Notes under the pieces: model-generated
The model's database searches: none
Told to the model about the DNA's origin: nothing
Seen by the model: the letters and a program-made list of their open reading frames with translations, nothing else
Assembly (NCBI GenBank): GCA_021740905.1
Contig: JAIOYV010000006.1
Coordinates: 1 to 64,000 of the forward strand
DNA from: Bacteroidales bacterium
Lineage (GTDB): Bacteria > Bacteroidota > Bacteroidia > Bacteroidales > M50B96
Length of the DNA stretch: 64,000 nucleotides
Direction of reading: 5' to 3'
Part shown: in pieces, positions 26,167 to 33,779 of the stretch
Layout of the letters: the number at the start of each line of letters is the position of its first letter
Position numbering within the stretch: the stretch's first letter is position 1
Made by a program: the position numbers and the translations under genes

Positions 26167-29100
26167 ATGTTAAATAAAATCATAAAATTTTTCCTTGAAA
26201 ATAGACTGGTTACCATCTTGGTGCTGATCATTTTTATTAGCTGGGGAATTATTACTTCGCCCTTTGGCTGGGATACCGGGATATTGCCAAAAGATCCAGT
26301 ACCAGTGGATGCCATCCCCGACATTGGCGAGAACCAGCAAATTGTCTATACCGAATGGCCGGGCCGTTCGCCACAGGATATCGAAGACCAGATTTCTTAT
26401 CCCCTAACGACTTCACTTCTTGGAATTCCGGGGGTGAAAACGATTCGGAGCAACTCCATTTTTGGAGTGTCGAGCATTTATATCATTTTTGATGAAGATG
26501 TGGAATTCTATTGGAGCCGTACAAGGATTTTAGAAAAGCTGAATTCGCTTCCGGCAGGTACATTGCCCGAAGATGTTTCTCCGGCATTAGGCCCTGATGC
26601 CACGGCATTGGGTCAGGTTTATTGGTACACCCTCGAAGGACGTGACAAAGACGGCAATCCGGCAGGAGGTTGGGACCCACATGAATTGCGGACTATCCAG
26701 GATTTTTATGTGCGCTATTCATTAACGGCAGCCAAAGGTGTTGCCGAAGTGGCTTCCATTGGTGGCTTCGTAAAGGAATATCAGATTGATATCGATCCCA
26801 ACGCCATGAAAGCCCACGGGGTAAATGTGATGCAAATAATGGCTGCCGTGAAAAACAGCAACCTCGATATTGGTGCACGTACAATCGAATTCAATCGGGT
26901 AGAATATTTGATTAGGGCAAAAGGTTATATAAAAAGTCTCGAAGACCTTGAGAAAAGTGTGGTTGCCGTCCGGGATAATGTACCCATCCGATTGAAAGAT
27001 GTGGCGATGATAAATTACGGTCCAGCAACCCGTCGCGGTGGGCTTGACAAAGGAGGTGCCGAAGCGGTAGGAGGAGTGGTTGTTGCTCGCTACGGATCAA
27101 ACCCCTTGGAGGCCATCGACAATGTAAAAGCGAAAATTGCTGAAATATCAGCCGGCCTACCTTCCAAAGTGTTGGAAGATGGCACTGTTTCAAAAGTAAC
27201 CATTGTCCCTTTTTACGACCGCACCGGATTAATAAAAGAAACATTAGGAACATTAGAGGAAGCCATCACCCTCGAATTGCTTATCAGTATACTAGTGGTC
27301 ATCGTTTTGGTTTTAAATCTAAAAGCCTCTATACTGATCACAAGTCTTTTGCCCATTGGGGTCCTCATCACTTTCATCACCATGCGCCAGTTTGGGGTCG
27401 ATGCCAATATTGTAGCCCTTTCGGGTATTGCAATTGCCATTGGGGTAATGGTGGATGTGGGGATCGTGTTTACGGAAAACATCATCAGGCACACCGAAAT
27501 GGAAGAGAACATTGGAGCAAAGGGAAAGAAATTGGTCGCTGTGATATACGAAGCCACTACCGAAGTTGCAGGAGCCGTGATCACAGCACTTGCAACAACC
27601 ATTGTCAGCTTTCTTCCGGTTTTTGCCATGGAAGCTGCGGAAGGAAAGTTGTTCAAACCCCTGGCATTTACGAAAACCTTTACCATGCTTTCGGCTTTGA
27701 TGATTGGATTGATCATTATCCCAACGCTGGCCCACTTGGTATTTTCCATCCGTTTCGACAAAAACAAACTCAGGAAAATCTGGAACATTATCTTGATTGT
27801 TTCTGGTCTTTCACTTTCTATTTTTACGGGTTACTACATTGCTTTGGCCCTGACAGCTTATGGCCTGAATCACTTTTTTGCTGACAAATGGCCTGAGACC
27901 AAAAAATCATGGATCAACTTTATCAACATTGGAATAACAGTAGTTGTGGTTGTTTTCTTCCTCACAAAAGCCTGGCTGCCTTTGGGAGCGCAAAATACCA
28001 TGTTTGCCAATTTCTTGTTTGTAATCCTGATTGTTGGATTAATATTAGGTGCCTTATCGTTGGTTGTAGTTTTTTATCCCAAAATTTTGAGATGGTGCCT
28101 TGAAAATAAATGGACTTTTTTATCTGTCCCGATCCTTATCGTGGCCTTTGGGATTACAACCTGGCTGGGTTTCAATAAGATATTTGGCTTTATGCCCCAA
28201 TTCGCCAAAAACACAAGCGTTTACAAAAGTTTGGTTTCCTCTCTCCCTGGCATTGGAAAAGAGTTTATGCCTTCACTCGATGAGGGTTCTTTTCTTTTGA
28301 TGCCAACTACGATGCCCCATTCCGGGATTGAAGAGAACCTCGAAGTGATCCGCATTCTCGATAAAAAAATCAATTCCATTCCTGAGGTCGAAAATGTAGT
28401 GGGTAAATGGGGGCGTGTGAATTCGGCTCTCGATCCTGCACCAACTTCCATGTACGAGAATTTGATCAATTATAAATCGGAGTACATGCTGAACGAGGAT
28501 GGCCATAAAATGCGCTTCAAGGTAGATGATGAAGAGGCTTTTATTTTGAAAGATGGAACGACTTACAATCCAAAAAAAGAAGGTTTCCGTTTGATTGAAA
28601 AAGAAAACCTGACCGAAGATAAAAATGGAGAATACTTCCGGCAGTGGCGACCTGAGATCAAATCACCCAATGATATTTGGGACGAGATCATCAGTCAGTC
28701 GAATATACCAGGATTGACCTCAGCTCCAAAATTGCAACCCATCCAAACCCGTTTGGTGATGCTGCAAACAGGGATGCGTGCCCCCATGGGGATTAAAGTT
28801 TTTGGCCCAACTTTGGAATCCATCGAAAAGGTGGGCTACGAACTTGAAAAGCACCTGAAACATGTGGAAGGAGTCCAGGGAATGTCGGTATTTGCAGACC
28901 GCGTGGTGGGCAAACCTTACCTTGAAATGGAAATCGACCGGGATGCAATTGCTCGCTATGGCCTTTCGGTGAAAGACCTTCAATCGACCCTGAGCAGTGC
29001 CATTGGTGGGATGCAATTGACCACCACCGTAGAAGGGCGGGAACGATTCCCGGTGCGCCTTCGGTATGCCCGTGAGTATCGAGATAACCCCGAGGATTTG

Positions 29101-29970
29101 AAAAAAATCCTGATTCCGACTCCGATAGGCACTCAAATCCCTCTGGGCGATTTGGTAAATATTGAATACACACGTGGCCCACAAATGATAAAAAGCGAAA
29201 ATACCTTCCTGGTGGGTTATGTGATTTTCGATAAGAAAACAGGTTTTGCCGAAGTCGATGTGGTTGAAAATGCACAAGCCTATTTGAATAATTTGCTTAA
29301 GGAAGGAGACTTTGAATTGCCTGCCGGAGTGAGCTATGTATTTACAGGAAACTACGAAAATCAGATCAGGGCTACAAAGCGACTGATGATTGTAGTCCCA
29401 ATTTCTTTGATGATTATTTTTCTGATCCTTTATTTCCAGTTCCGGTCTGTCATTTCCACAACCCTTATTTTTACCGGGATTATCGTTGCCTTGTCGGGTG
29501 GCTTTATCATGCTGTGGCTCTACGGGCAAACCTGGTTTTTGGATGGTTCTATGGCTGGGATTAACATTAGGGATTTGTTTCAGGTGAAAACCATTAATCT
29601 GAGCGTGGCGGTCTGGGTCGGATTTATTGCCCTGTTTGGGGTTGCCACCGACGACGGCGTGTTGATTAGTACCTACATCAAACAATTGCAGGAAAAACTC
29701 AATCCCAAATCGATTAAAGAGGTCAGGGCCCTGGTCCTCGAAGCTGGATCGAAAAGGGTGCGCCCGGCCATTATGACTACGGCTACTACCATCATTGCAT
29801 TAATCCCTGTCCTCACTTCCACCGGAAAGGGGTCTGATATTATGGTTCCGATGGCCATCCCTCTATTTGGTGGGATGACCATCGAAGTGTTGACCATGTT
29901 TGTGGTGCCGGTGCTGTATAGTATGTGGCAAGAGAGAAAGGTTCGGAGGAATTCAATTGAGATAGAATAG
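26167..29970 (+). CDS. cusA: CusA/CzcA-type heavy-metal RND efflux pump
   Basis: 1267 residues, longer than typical CusA/CzcA (~1040). It has the RND architecture: an N-terminal TM helix, a first porter domain (YTEWPGRSPQDIEDQISYPLTT), TM helices with the proton-relay aspartate in IAIGVMVDVGIVFTENIIRH (near 435-445), a second porter domain and the C-terminal TM bundle with FGVATDDGVLIST. Between TM6 and the second porter domain (about 535-680) is an insert with several additional hydrophobic helices, as seen in some Bacteroidota pumps. It exports metal ions, likely Cu+/Ag+ given the HMA partners, from periplasm or cytoplasm through the TolC-type channel. The last codons already belong to the GAAATA-type array. 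Confidence 0.9.
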   Translation: MLNKIIKFFLENRLVTILVLIIFISWGIITSPFGWDTGILPKDPVPVDAIPDIGENQQIVYTEWPGRSPQDIEDQISYPLTTSLLGIPGVKTIRSNSIFGVSSIYIIFDEDVEFYWSRTRILEKLNSLPAGTLPEDVSPALGPDATALGQVYWYTLEGRDKDGNPAGGWDPHELRTIQDFYVRYSLTAAKGVAEVASIGGFVKEYQIDIDPNAMKAHGVNVMQIMAAVKNSNLDIGARTIEFNRVEYLIRAKGYIKSLEDLEKSVVAVRDNVPIRLKDVAMINYGPATRRGGLDKGGAEAVGGVVVARYGSNPLEAIDNVKAKIAEISAGLPSKVLEDGTVSKVTIVPFYDRTGLIKETLGTLEEAITLELLISILVVIVLVLNLKASILITSLLPIGVLITFITMRQFGVDANIVALSGIAIAIGVMVDVGIVFTENIIRHTEMEENIGAKGKKLVAVIYEATTEVAGAVITALATTIVSFLPVFAMEAAEGKLFKPLAFTKTFTMLSALMIGLIIIPTLAHLVFSIRFDKNKLRKIWNIILIVSGLSLSIFTGYYIALALTAYGLNHFFADKWPETKKSWINFINIGITVVVVVFFLTKAWLPLGAQNTMFANFLFVILIVGLILGALSLVVVFYPKILRWCLENKWTFLSVPILIVAFGITTWLGFNKIFGFMPQFAKNTSVYKSLVSSLPGIGKEFMPSLDEGSFLLMPTTMPHSGIEENLEVIRILDKKINSIPEVENVVGKWGRVNSALDPAPTSMYENLINYKSEYMLNEDGHKMRFKVDDEEAFILKDGTTYNPKKEGFRLIEKENLTEDKNGEYFRQWRPEIKSPNDIWDEIISQSNIPGLTSAPKLQPIQTRLVMLQTGMRAPMGIKVFGPTLESIEKVGYELEKHLKHVEGVQGMSVFADRVVGKPYLEMEIDRDAIARYGLSVKDLQSTLSSAIGGMQLTTTVEGRERFPVRLRYAREYRDNPEDLKKILIPTPIGTQIPLGDLVNIEYTRGPQMIKSENTFLVGYVIFDKKTGFAEVDVVENAQAYLNNLLKEGDFELPAGVSYVFTGNYENQIRATKRLMIVVPISLMIIFLILYFQFRSVISTTLIFTGIIVALSGGFIMLWLYGQTWFLDGSMAGINIRDLFQVKTINLSVAVWVGFIALFGVATDDGVLISTYIKQLQEKLNPKSIKEVRALVLEAGSKRVRPAIMTTATTIIALIPVLTSTGKGSDIMVPMAIPLFGGMTIEVLTMFVVPVLYSMWQERKVRRNSIEIE

Positions 29971-30105
29971 AAATAGGTTGAAATATAATAGAAATAAAAT
30001 GGAAATACAATTGAAGAAAGTTGAAATACAATTCATCTATAAAATAAATACATTTGAAGTAATTGGAAATAAATAGGAACAAAATGGAAATATGTTGAAT
30101 TGGGA
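29970..30105 (+). repeat. phased GAAATA array upstream of four-helix-bundle gene
   Basis: GAAATA or close variants begin at 29970, 29980, 29991, 30002, 30013, 30023, 30056, 30066, 30077, 30087 and 30098. Their mean spacing of ~10.6 bp equals the helical repeat, so the A-tracts lie on one face of the DNA and the region should be curved. The motif is the complement of the TATTTC array after the gene. Confidence 0.7.
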
Positions 30106-30140
30106 TAAATTAGAAAAAAAATCAAACACATTAAAATTGA

Positions 30141-30539
30141 ATGAACATGGAAAATAGAAAATACATCGTCTTGAAAGACCTGGAGGTTTACCAACTGGCG
30201 CGGCAATTATCAAGAATAGGTTGGGATATTTTTGAAAGTCTTACCTGGCAAGATAAAAAGATAATGGGCGATCAATTTATCGAATCAACCGATTCGATTG
30301 GAGCCAACATCGCCGAAGGATATTATAGATTTCACTATTTGGATAAAGTGAAATTCTACTACTATAGCAGGGGATCACTGGCCGAATGTAGTACCCATTG
30401 GTTGGAGCTTCTTTTTGAAAGAGGTAAAATTCAACAGAGTGTTTTTGATGAATTTGTTCGGGAGTCAAAGCGATTGGAGATTAAGTTGAACAACTTCATT
30501 ACTGTTACCTATAATCAATCTCAAAAGCCAAAAAAATGA
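30141..30539 (+). CDS. four-helix-bundle protein (S23 / 23S rRNA intervening-sequence family)
   Basis: 132 residues from the ATG at 30141 (a second ATG 6 bp later is also possible). Family pattern: LKDLEVYQLARQLSRIGWDI, then SLTWQDKKIMGDQFIESTDSI, then GANIAEGYYRF and FYYYSRGSLAECSTHWLELL. This matches the four-helix-bundle proteins first known as the ORF inside 23S rRNA intervening sequences of Leptospira and related to Avd. Their biochemical role is unknown; they form pentameric helical bundles and bind nucleic acid in the Avd case. Here the gene is inserted inside a metal-efflux operon, flanked by complementary phased repeats, and its stop overlaps the tolC-type start (ATGA at 30536-30539). 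Confidence 0.85.
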   Translation: MNMENRKYIVLKDLEVYQLARQLSRIGWDIFESLTWQDKKIMGDQFIESTDSIGANIAEGYYRFHYLDKVKFYYYSRGSLAECSTHWLELLFERGKIQQSVFDEFVRESKRLEIKLNNFITVTYNQSQKPKK

Positions 30540-31873
30540 AAATCCTAAAACAACATATTTCAATTTGTTTCTATCCATTTCTATCTATCTTTAAGTGCGG
30601 TAATCTATTTCCACTTATTTCAAAGTATTTCAAAGTATTTCAAAATATTTCAAAGTATTTCTATCTATTTCTATTTATTTCAATATCCTTCAGTGTCAGT
30701 GCACAGGGCGATCTTCAGAACTACCTACAAACAGCCGCCGAAAACAATCCTGGCCTAAAGATGAAGTTCAATGAATATATGGCAGCTCTCGAAGTTGGCC
30801 CACAGGCTAAAGCATTGCCCGATCCACAGGTGGCGTTTGGCTATTTTATTCAACCTGTAGAAACGCGGGTTGGACCGATGCGAGTGAAGATATCGGCTTC
30901 GCAAATGTTCCCCTGGTTTGGCACTTTGAAAACGAAAGAATATGCAGCCATCCAACTTGCGAAAGCAAAATATGAAGCATTTGAGGAAGCAAAATCGAAA
31001 CTATTCCATGATATCCGGACTATGTATTTCAATATCTATATCAACCAAAAGGCGATTGAAATTACAATGGAAAATCTTGACTTACTCGGCAGCTTCCGCA
31101 AATTGGCCAATATTAAAGTTGAGTCGGGCCTGGTGTCGGCAGTCGATGAGTACCGGATTGAAATAGAAATTGGCGAGCTTGAAAATCAACTGGCTTATCT
31201 AAAAGACAAAGAACAGGTGTTGCAAGTGATGTTCAGCAATCTTCTCAATACTGATAAAATAGATCAGGTTTCTACACCCAAACTTCTATGGAATGATGAC
31301 TTCCCTTTGACAAAACAGGAAGCACTCGATTCAATCAACAGAATGAACCATCAGCTTTTAAGCCTCGACATGCAACAGGAAGCTTTGCGCCTTCGTCAGG
31401 AAGTGGCTTCCGATATGGGAAAACCTACTTTTATGCTTGGCTTCGATTATACCGTGGTTGGAAAGGGCGAAAACAACATGGCCGGAACCGATGCTTTGGT
31501 GTTCCCAATGGTTGGCATTACAATTCCTCTTTATCGGAATAAGTATAAGGCAATGGTAGAGGAAGTGGTTTATATGGAAGCTGCCAAAGAAAACGAGAAG
31601 CTTGAAAAAACCAATATGCTTGAAAGCCTTTTCGAAAATGGCTGGAAGGATTATGTGGATGCCAACAGAAGGATCACTTTGTATATTTCTCAACTCAACC
31701 TGGCCAAAATATCGGTAAAACTTTTAGAAACCGATTATGCCACGGGGAATAAAAACTTTGAGGAGATTCTCCGTATGGAGCGTAAACAGCTAAAGTTTAA
31801 TTTGGAACTTGAAAAAGCCAGGGCTGATAAACAGGCGGCGATATCATTCATCTATTATTTAATGGGCAAATAA
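30536..31873 (+). CDS. TolC/CusC-type outer-membrane factor with repeat-derived signal peptide
   Basis: 445 residues. The mature part (from about residue 58, QGDLQNYLQTAAENNPGLKM) is a TolC-family outer-membrane efflux protein with the two repeated helical hairpins and short beta-strands. The leader is unusually long (about 57 residues) and mostly encoded by a 10-bp repeat array: ISKYFKVFQN, ISKYFYLFLF, ISISFSVSAQ show a 10-residue periodicity. Signal peptidase cleavage is likely after SVSA. The ATG overlaps the stop of the four-helix-bundle gene, and no other ATG lies before the mature region. It forms the exit duct for the CusA-type pump. Confidence 0.85.
   Translation: MKILKQHISICFYPFLSIFKCGNLFPLISKYFKVFQNISKYFYLFLFISISFSVSAQGDLQNYLQTAAENNPGLKMKFNEYMAALEVGPQAKALPDPQVAFGYFIQPVETRVGPMRVKISASQMFPWFGTLKTKEYAAIQLAKAKYEAFEEAKSKLFHDIRTMYFNIYINQKAIEITMENLDLLGSFRKLANIKVESGLVSAVDEYRIEIEIGELENQLAYLKDKEQVLQVMFSNLLNTDKIDQVSTPKLLWNDDFPLTKQEALDSINRMNHQLLSLDMQQEALRLRQEVASDMGKPTFMLGFDYTVVGKGENNMAGTDALVFPMVGITIPLYRNKYKAMVEEVVYMEAAKENEKLEKTNMLESLFENGWKDYVDANRRITLYISQLNLAKISVKLLETDYATGNKNFEEILRMERKQLKFNLELEKARADKQAAISFIYYLMGK
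30551..30690 (+). repeat. 10-bp tandem array (TATTTC type) inside the tolC signal region
   Basis: About 14 consecutive 10-bp units with consensus CAAAGTATTT; the best are CCACTTATTT, CAAAGTATTT (three perfect copies and one with a single change) and CTATCTATTT at 30611-30670. Units near 30581-30600 are degenerate. The motif is the reverse complement of the upstream GAAATA array. Confidence 0.85.
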
Positions 31874-31880
31874 AAAAGTC

Positions 31881-33743
31881 ATGAAAAATATATTTCAAAA
31901 CATAAAAGAGAACTTCAAACTTGTAATTGGGGTATTAATATTTGGTTTACTGTTGGGATGGGTTTTCTTTCATTCATCTGGAGAAGCAACAACTTCCGCT
32001 CAAGAATTGAATGGACACGAAGGCCATAACCATGAAGCGGAAGCCCCAACTGTATGGACTTGCTCCATGCACCCACAATTTAAAATGGATGAATTTGGCT
32101 TGTGCCCGATTTGTGCCATGGATCTTATTCCCTTAACATCTATGGCTTCAGGTGGCGATGATGTTGACCCCAACGAAATTGTGATGAGTGAATCGGCTGC
32201 AAAGCTGGCTTCCATTCAAACTATGATTGTCACAAAGGGTGTCCCAAGCAAAACTGTTTACTTGCAGGGAAAAGTCCAGGCCGATGAACGAAACATTGCA
32301 GAACTGACATCTCGTTTTGGTGGTCGTATTGAAAAGCTATTTGTGAATTTCACAGGAGAGAAAGTGCAAAAAGGCCAAAAGCTTGCAACGATTTATTCCC
32401 CGGGATTGGTTACTGCACAACGCGAATTGTTGGAAGCAATATCCTTTAAAGACAGTCGTCCTTCCTTGTATATTGCAGCAAAAGGAAAATTAAAGCTGTG
32501 GGATTTGACCGATGACCAAATCGAAGCCATCGAGGAAAAAGGCGAGCCGCAGGTTTATTTCGATGTGCGATCACCCATTTCGGGAACCGTTTCCAAACGA
32601 CATGTCACGATTGGCGATTATGTGAAGGAAGGAACCGGACTTTTTGAAGTAATTGACTTATCGAAACTTTGGGTGATGTTTGATGCCTACGAAAGCGACT
32701 TGCCCTGGATAGGTCTTGGAGATGAAGTGAAGGTTACTGTGCAGGCATTGCCCGGACAGGACTTCACCGCAAAAGTTTCCTATATCGATCCTTTTTTAAA
32801 TGGGACTACCCGTGTTGCAAAAGTAAGAGTAGAGCTTAAAAACATAAACCAGGACTTGAAACCCGAAATGTTTGCCATAGGGATTTTAGAATCTAAAATT
32901 GCTGAAAGTACCGACCAGGTACTAATCCCGAAGTCATCATTATTATGGACGGGAAAGCGGGCCGTGGTTTATGTGAAAGTTCCTGATCGTGAATCCCCAT
33001 CTTTTTTGTATCGTCAGGTTGTGCTTGGCCCCGAGGCAGGTGCTTTTTATGTAATAGAGGAAGGATTGGAAGAAGGCGAAGAAATAGCGGTAAACGGAGT
33101 ATTTAAAATTGATGCTGCCTCACAATTGCAGGGATTGCCCAGCATGATGAACCCTGATGCCGGAATGGCATCAAGCGGTGATGATGAAATGGACTTAGAA
33201 AATGCTGATGAAGCCTTCACCGTGTACGGGAATTGCAGCATGTGCAAGGAGCGCATCGAGAAAGCCGCCATGTCCGTAAAAGGAGTCATGGAAGCAAATT
33301 GGGATGAAAACACTAAATTATTACAACTAAATCTCGATAAAAAAGCTGATATTGCAGCTGTCCATAAAGCAATAGCCCTTGTAGGACACGACACGGATCT
33401 TGAAACAGCAAGCAATGATGTATATGAAACATTACACGAATGTTGCAAATACTCCAGACCGGCTGATTTGAGTAATAAAAGTATTAAAGTGTATGGCAAT
33501 TGTGGAATGTGTCAAGAACGGATAGAGACAGCGGCACTTGAATTAGATGGGATTATTAAGGCAACTTGGGATTCGGAAACTGGGATACTTCGGCTTCAAT
33601 TCGATCCAAATGAAATTAGTGTGGATGAAGTGGAACAAGCAATTGCAGCTGTTGGTCACGACACCGAGAACCATCGTGCCCCGGATGATATTTATAAGAA
33701 ATTGCCAGAATGTTGTTTGTACGACAGGCCTGGAAAAAAATAA
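31881..33743 (+). CDS. cusB: CusB-type periplasmic adaptor with HMBD and two C-terminal HMA domains
   Basis: 620 residues. Order of parts: an N-terminal membrane anchor (15-31), His-rich HEGHNHEAEA (46-54), the heavy-metal-binding YHS-like domain TCSMHPQFKMDEFGLCPICAMDL (about 60-83), the membrane-fusion core with barrel-sandwich hybrid and beta-barrel (about 115-420), then two HMA domains at about 445-527 and 535-617. Each HMA carries GNCxMC (541-544 in the second) and ends with a CCxYxRP motif. The core links the pump to the outer-membrane factor; the HMA tails are unusual for CusB and may pass Cu+/Ag+ to the pump. It starts 8 bp after the TolC-type gene. Confidence 0.88.
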   Translation: MKNIFQNIKENFKLVIGVLIFGLLLGWVFFHSSGEATTSAQELNGHEGHNHEAEAPTVWTCSMHPQFKMDEFGLCPICAMDLIPLTSMASGGDDVDPNEIVMSESAAKLASIQTMIVTKGVPSKTVYLQGKVQADERNIAELTSRFGGRIEKLFVNFTGEKVQKGQKLATIYSPGLVTAQRELLEAISFKDSRPSLYIAAKGKLKLWDLTDDQIEAIEEKGEPQVYFDVRSPISGTVSKRHVTIGDYVKEGTGLFEVIDLSKLWVMFDAYESDLPWIGLGDEVKVTVQALPGQDFTAKVSYIDPFLNGTTRVAKVRVELKNINQDLKPEMFAIGILESKIAESTDQVLIPKSSLLWTGKRAVVYVKVPDRESPSFLYRQVVLGPEAGAFYVIEEGLEEGEEIAVNGVFKIDAASQLQGLPSMMNPDAGMASSGDDEMDLENADEAFTVYGNCSMCKERIEKAAMSVKGVMEANWDENTKLLQLNLDKKADIAAVHKAIALVGHDTDLETASNDVYETLHECCKYSRPADLSNKSIKVYGNCGMCQERIETAALELDGIIKATWDSETGILRLQFDPNEISVDEVEQAIAAVGHDTENHRAPDDIYKKLPECCLYDRPGKK

Positions 33744-33779
33744 TTCAGAATTAAATAGGAAACCATTAATTGTAGAAAT

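Noticed and set aside
28720-29685. Minus-strand ORF of 321 codons inside the RND pump gene
   Set aside because: Antisense shadow of cusA; composition (His, Gln, Asn rich) is that of a reverse-complement frame.
30141-30539. Avd protein of a diversity-generating retroelement
   Set aside because: No reverse transcriptase, template repeat or variable repeat is present in the window; the sequence fits the general four-helix-bundle/S23 family.
30551-30690. CRISPR-like repeat array
   Set aside because: Units are 10 bp with no spacers, no cas genes are nearby, and the array is coding. It is a tandem repeat, not a CRISPR.
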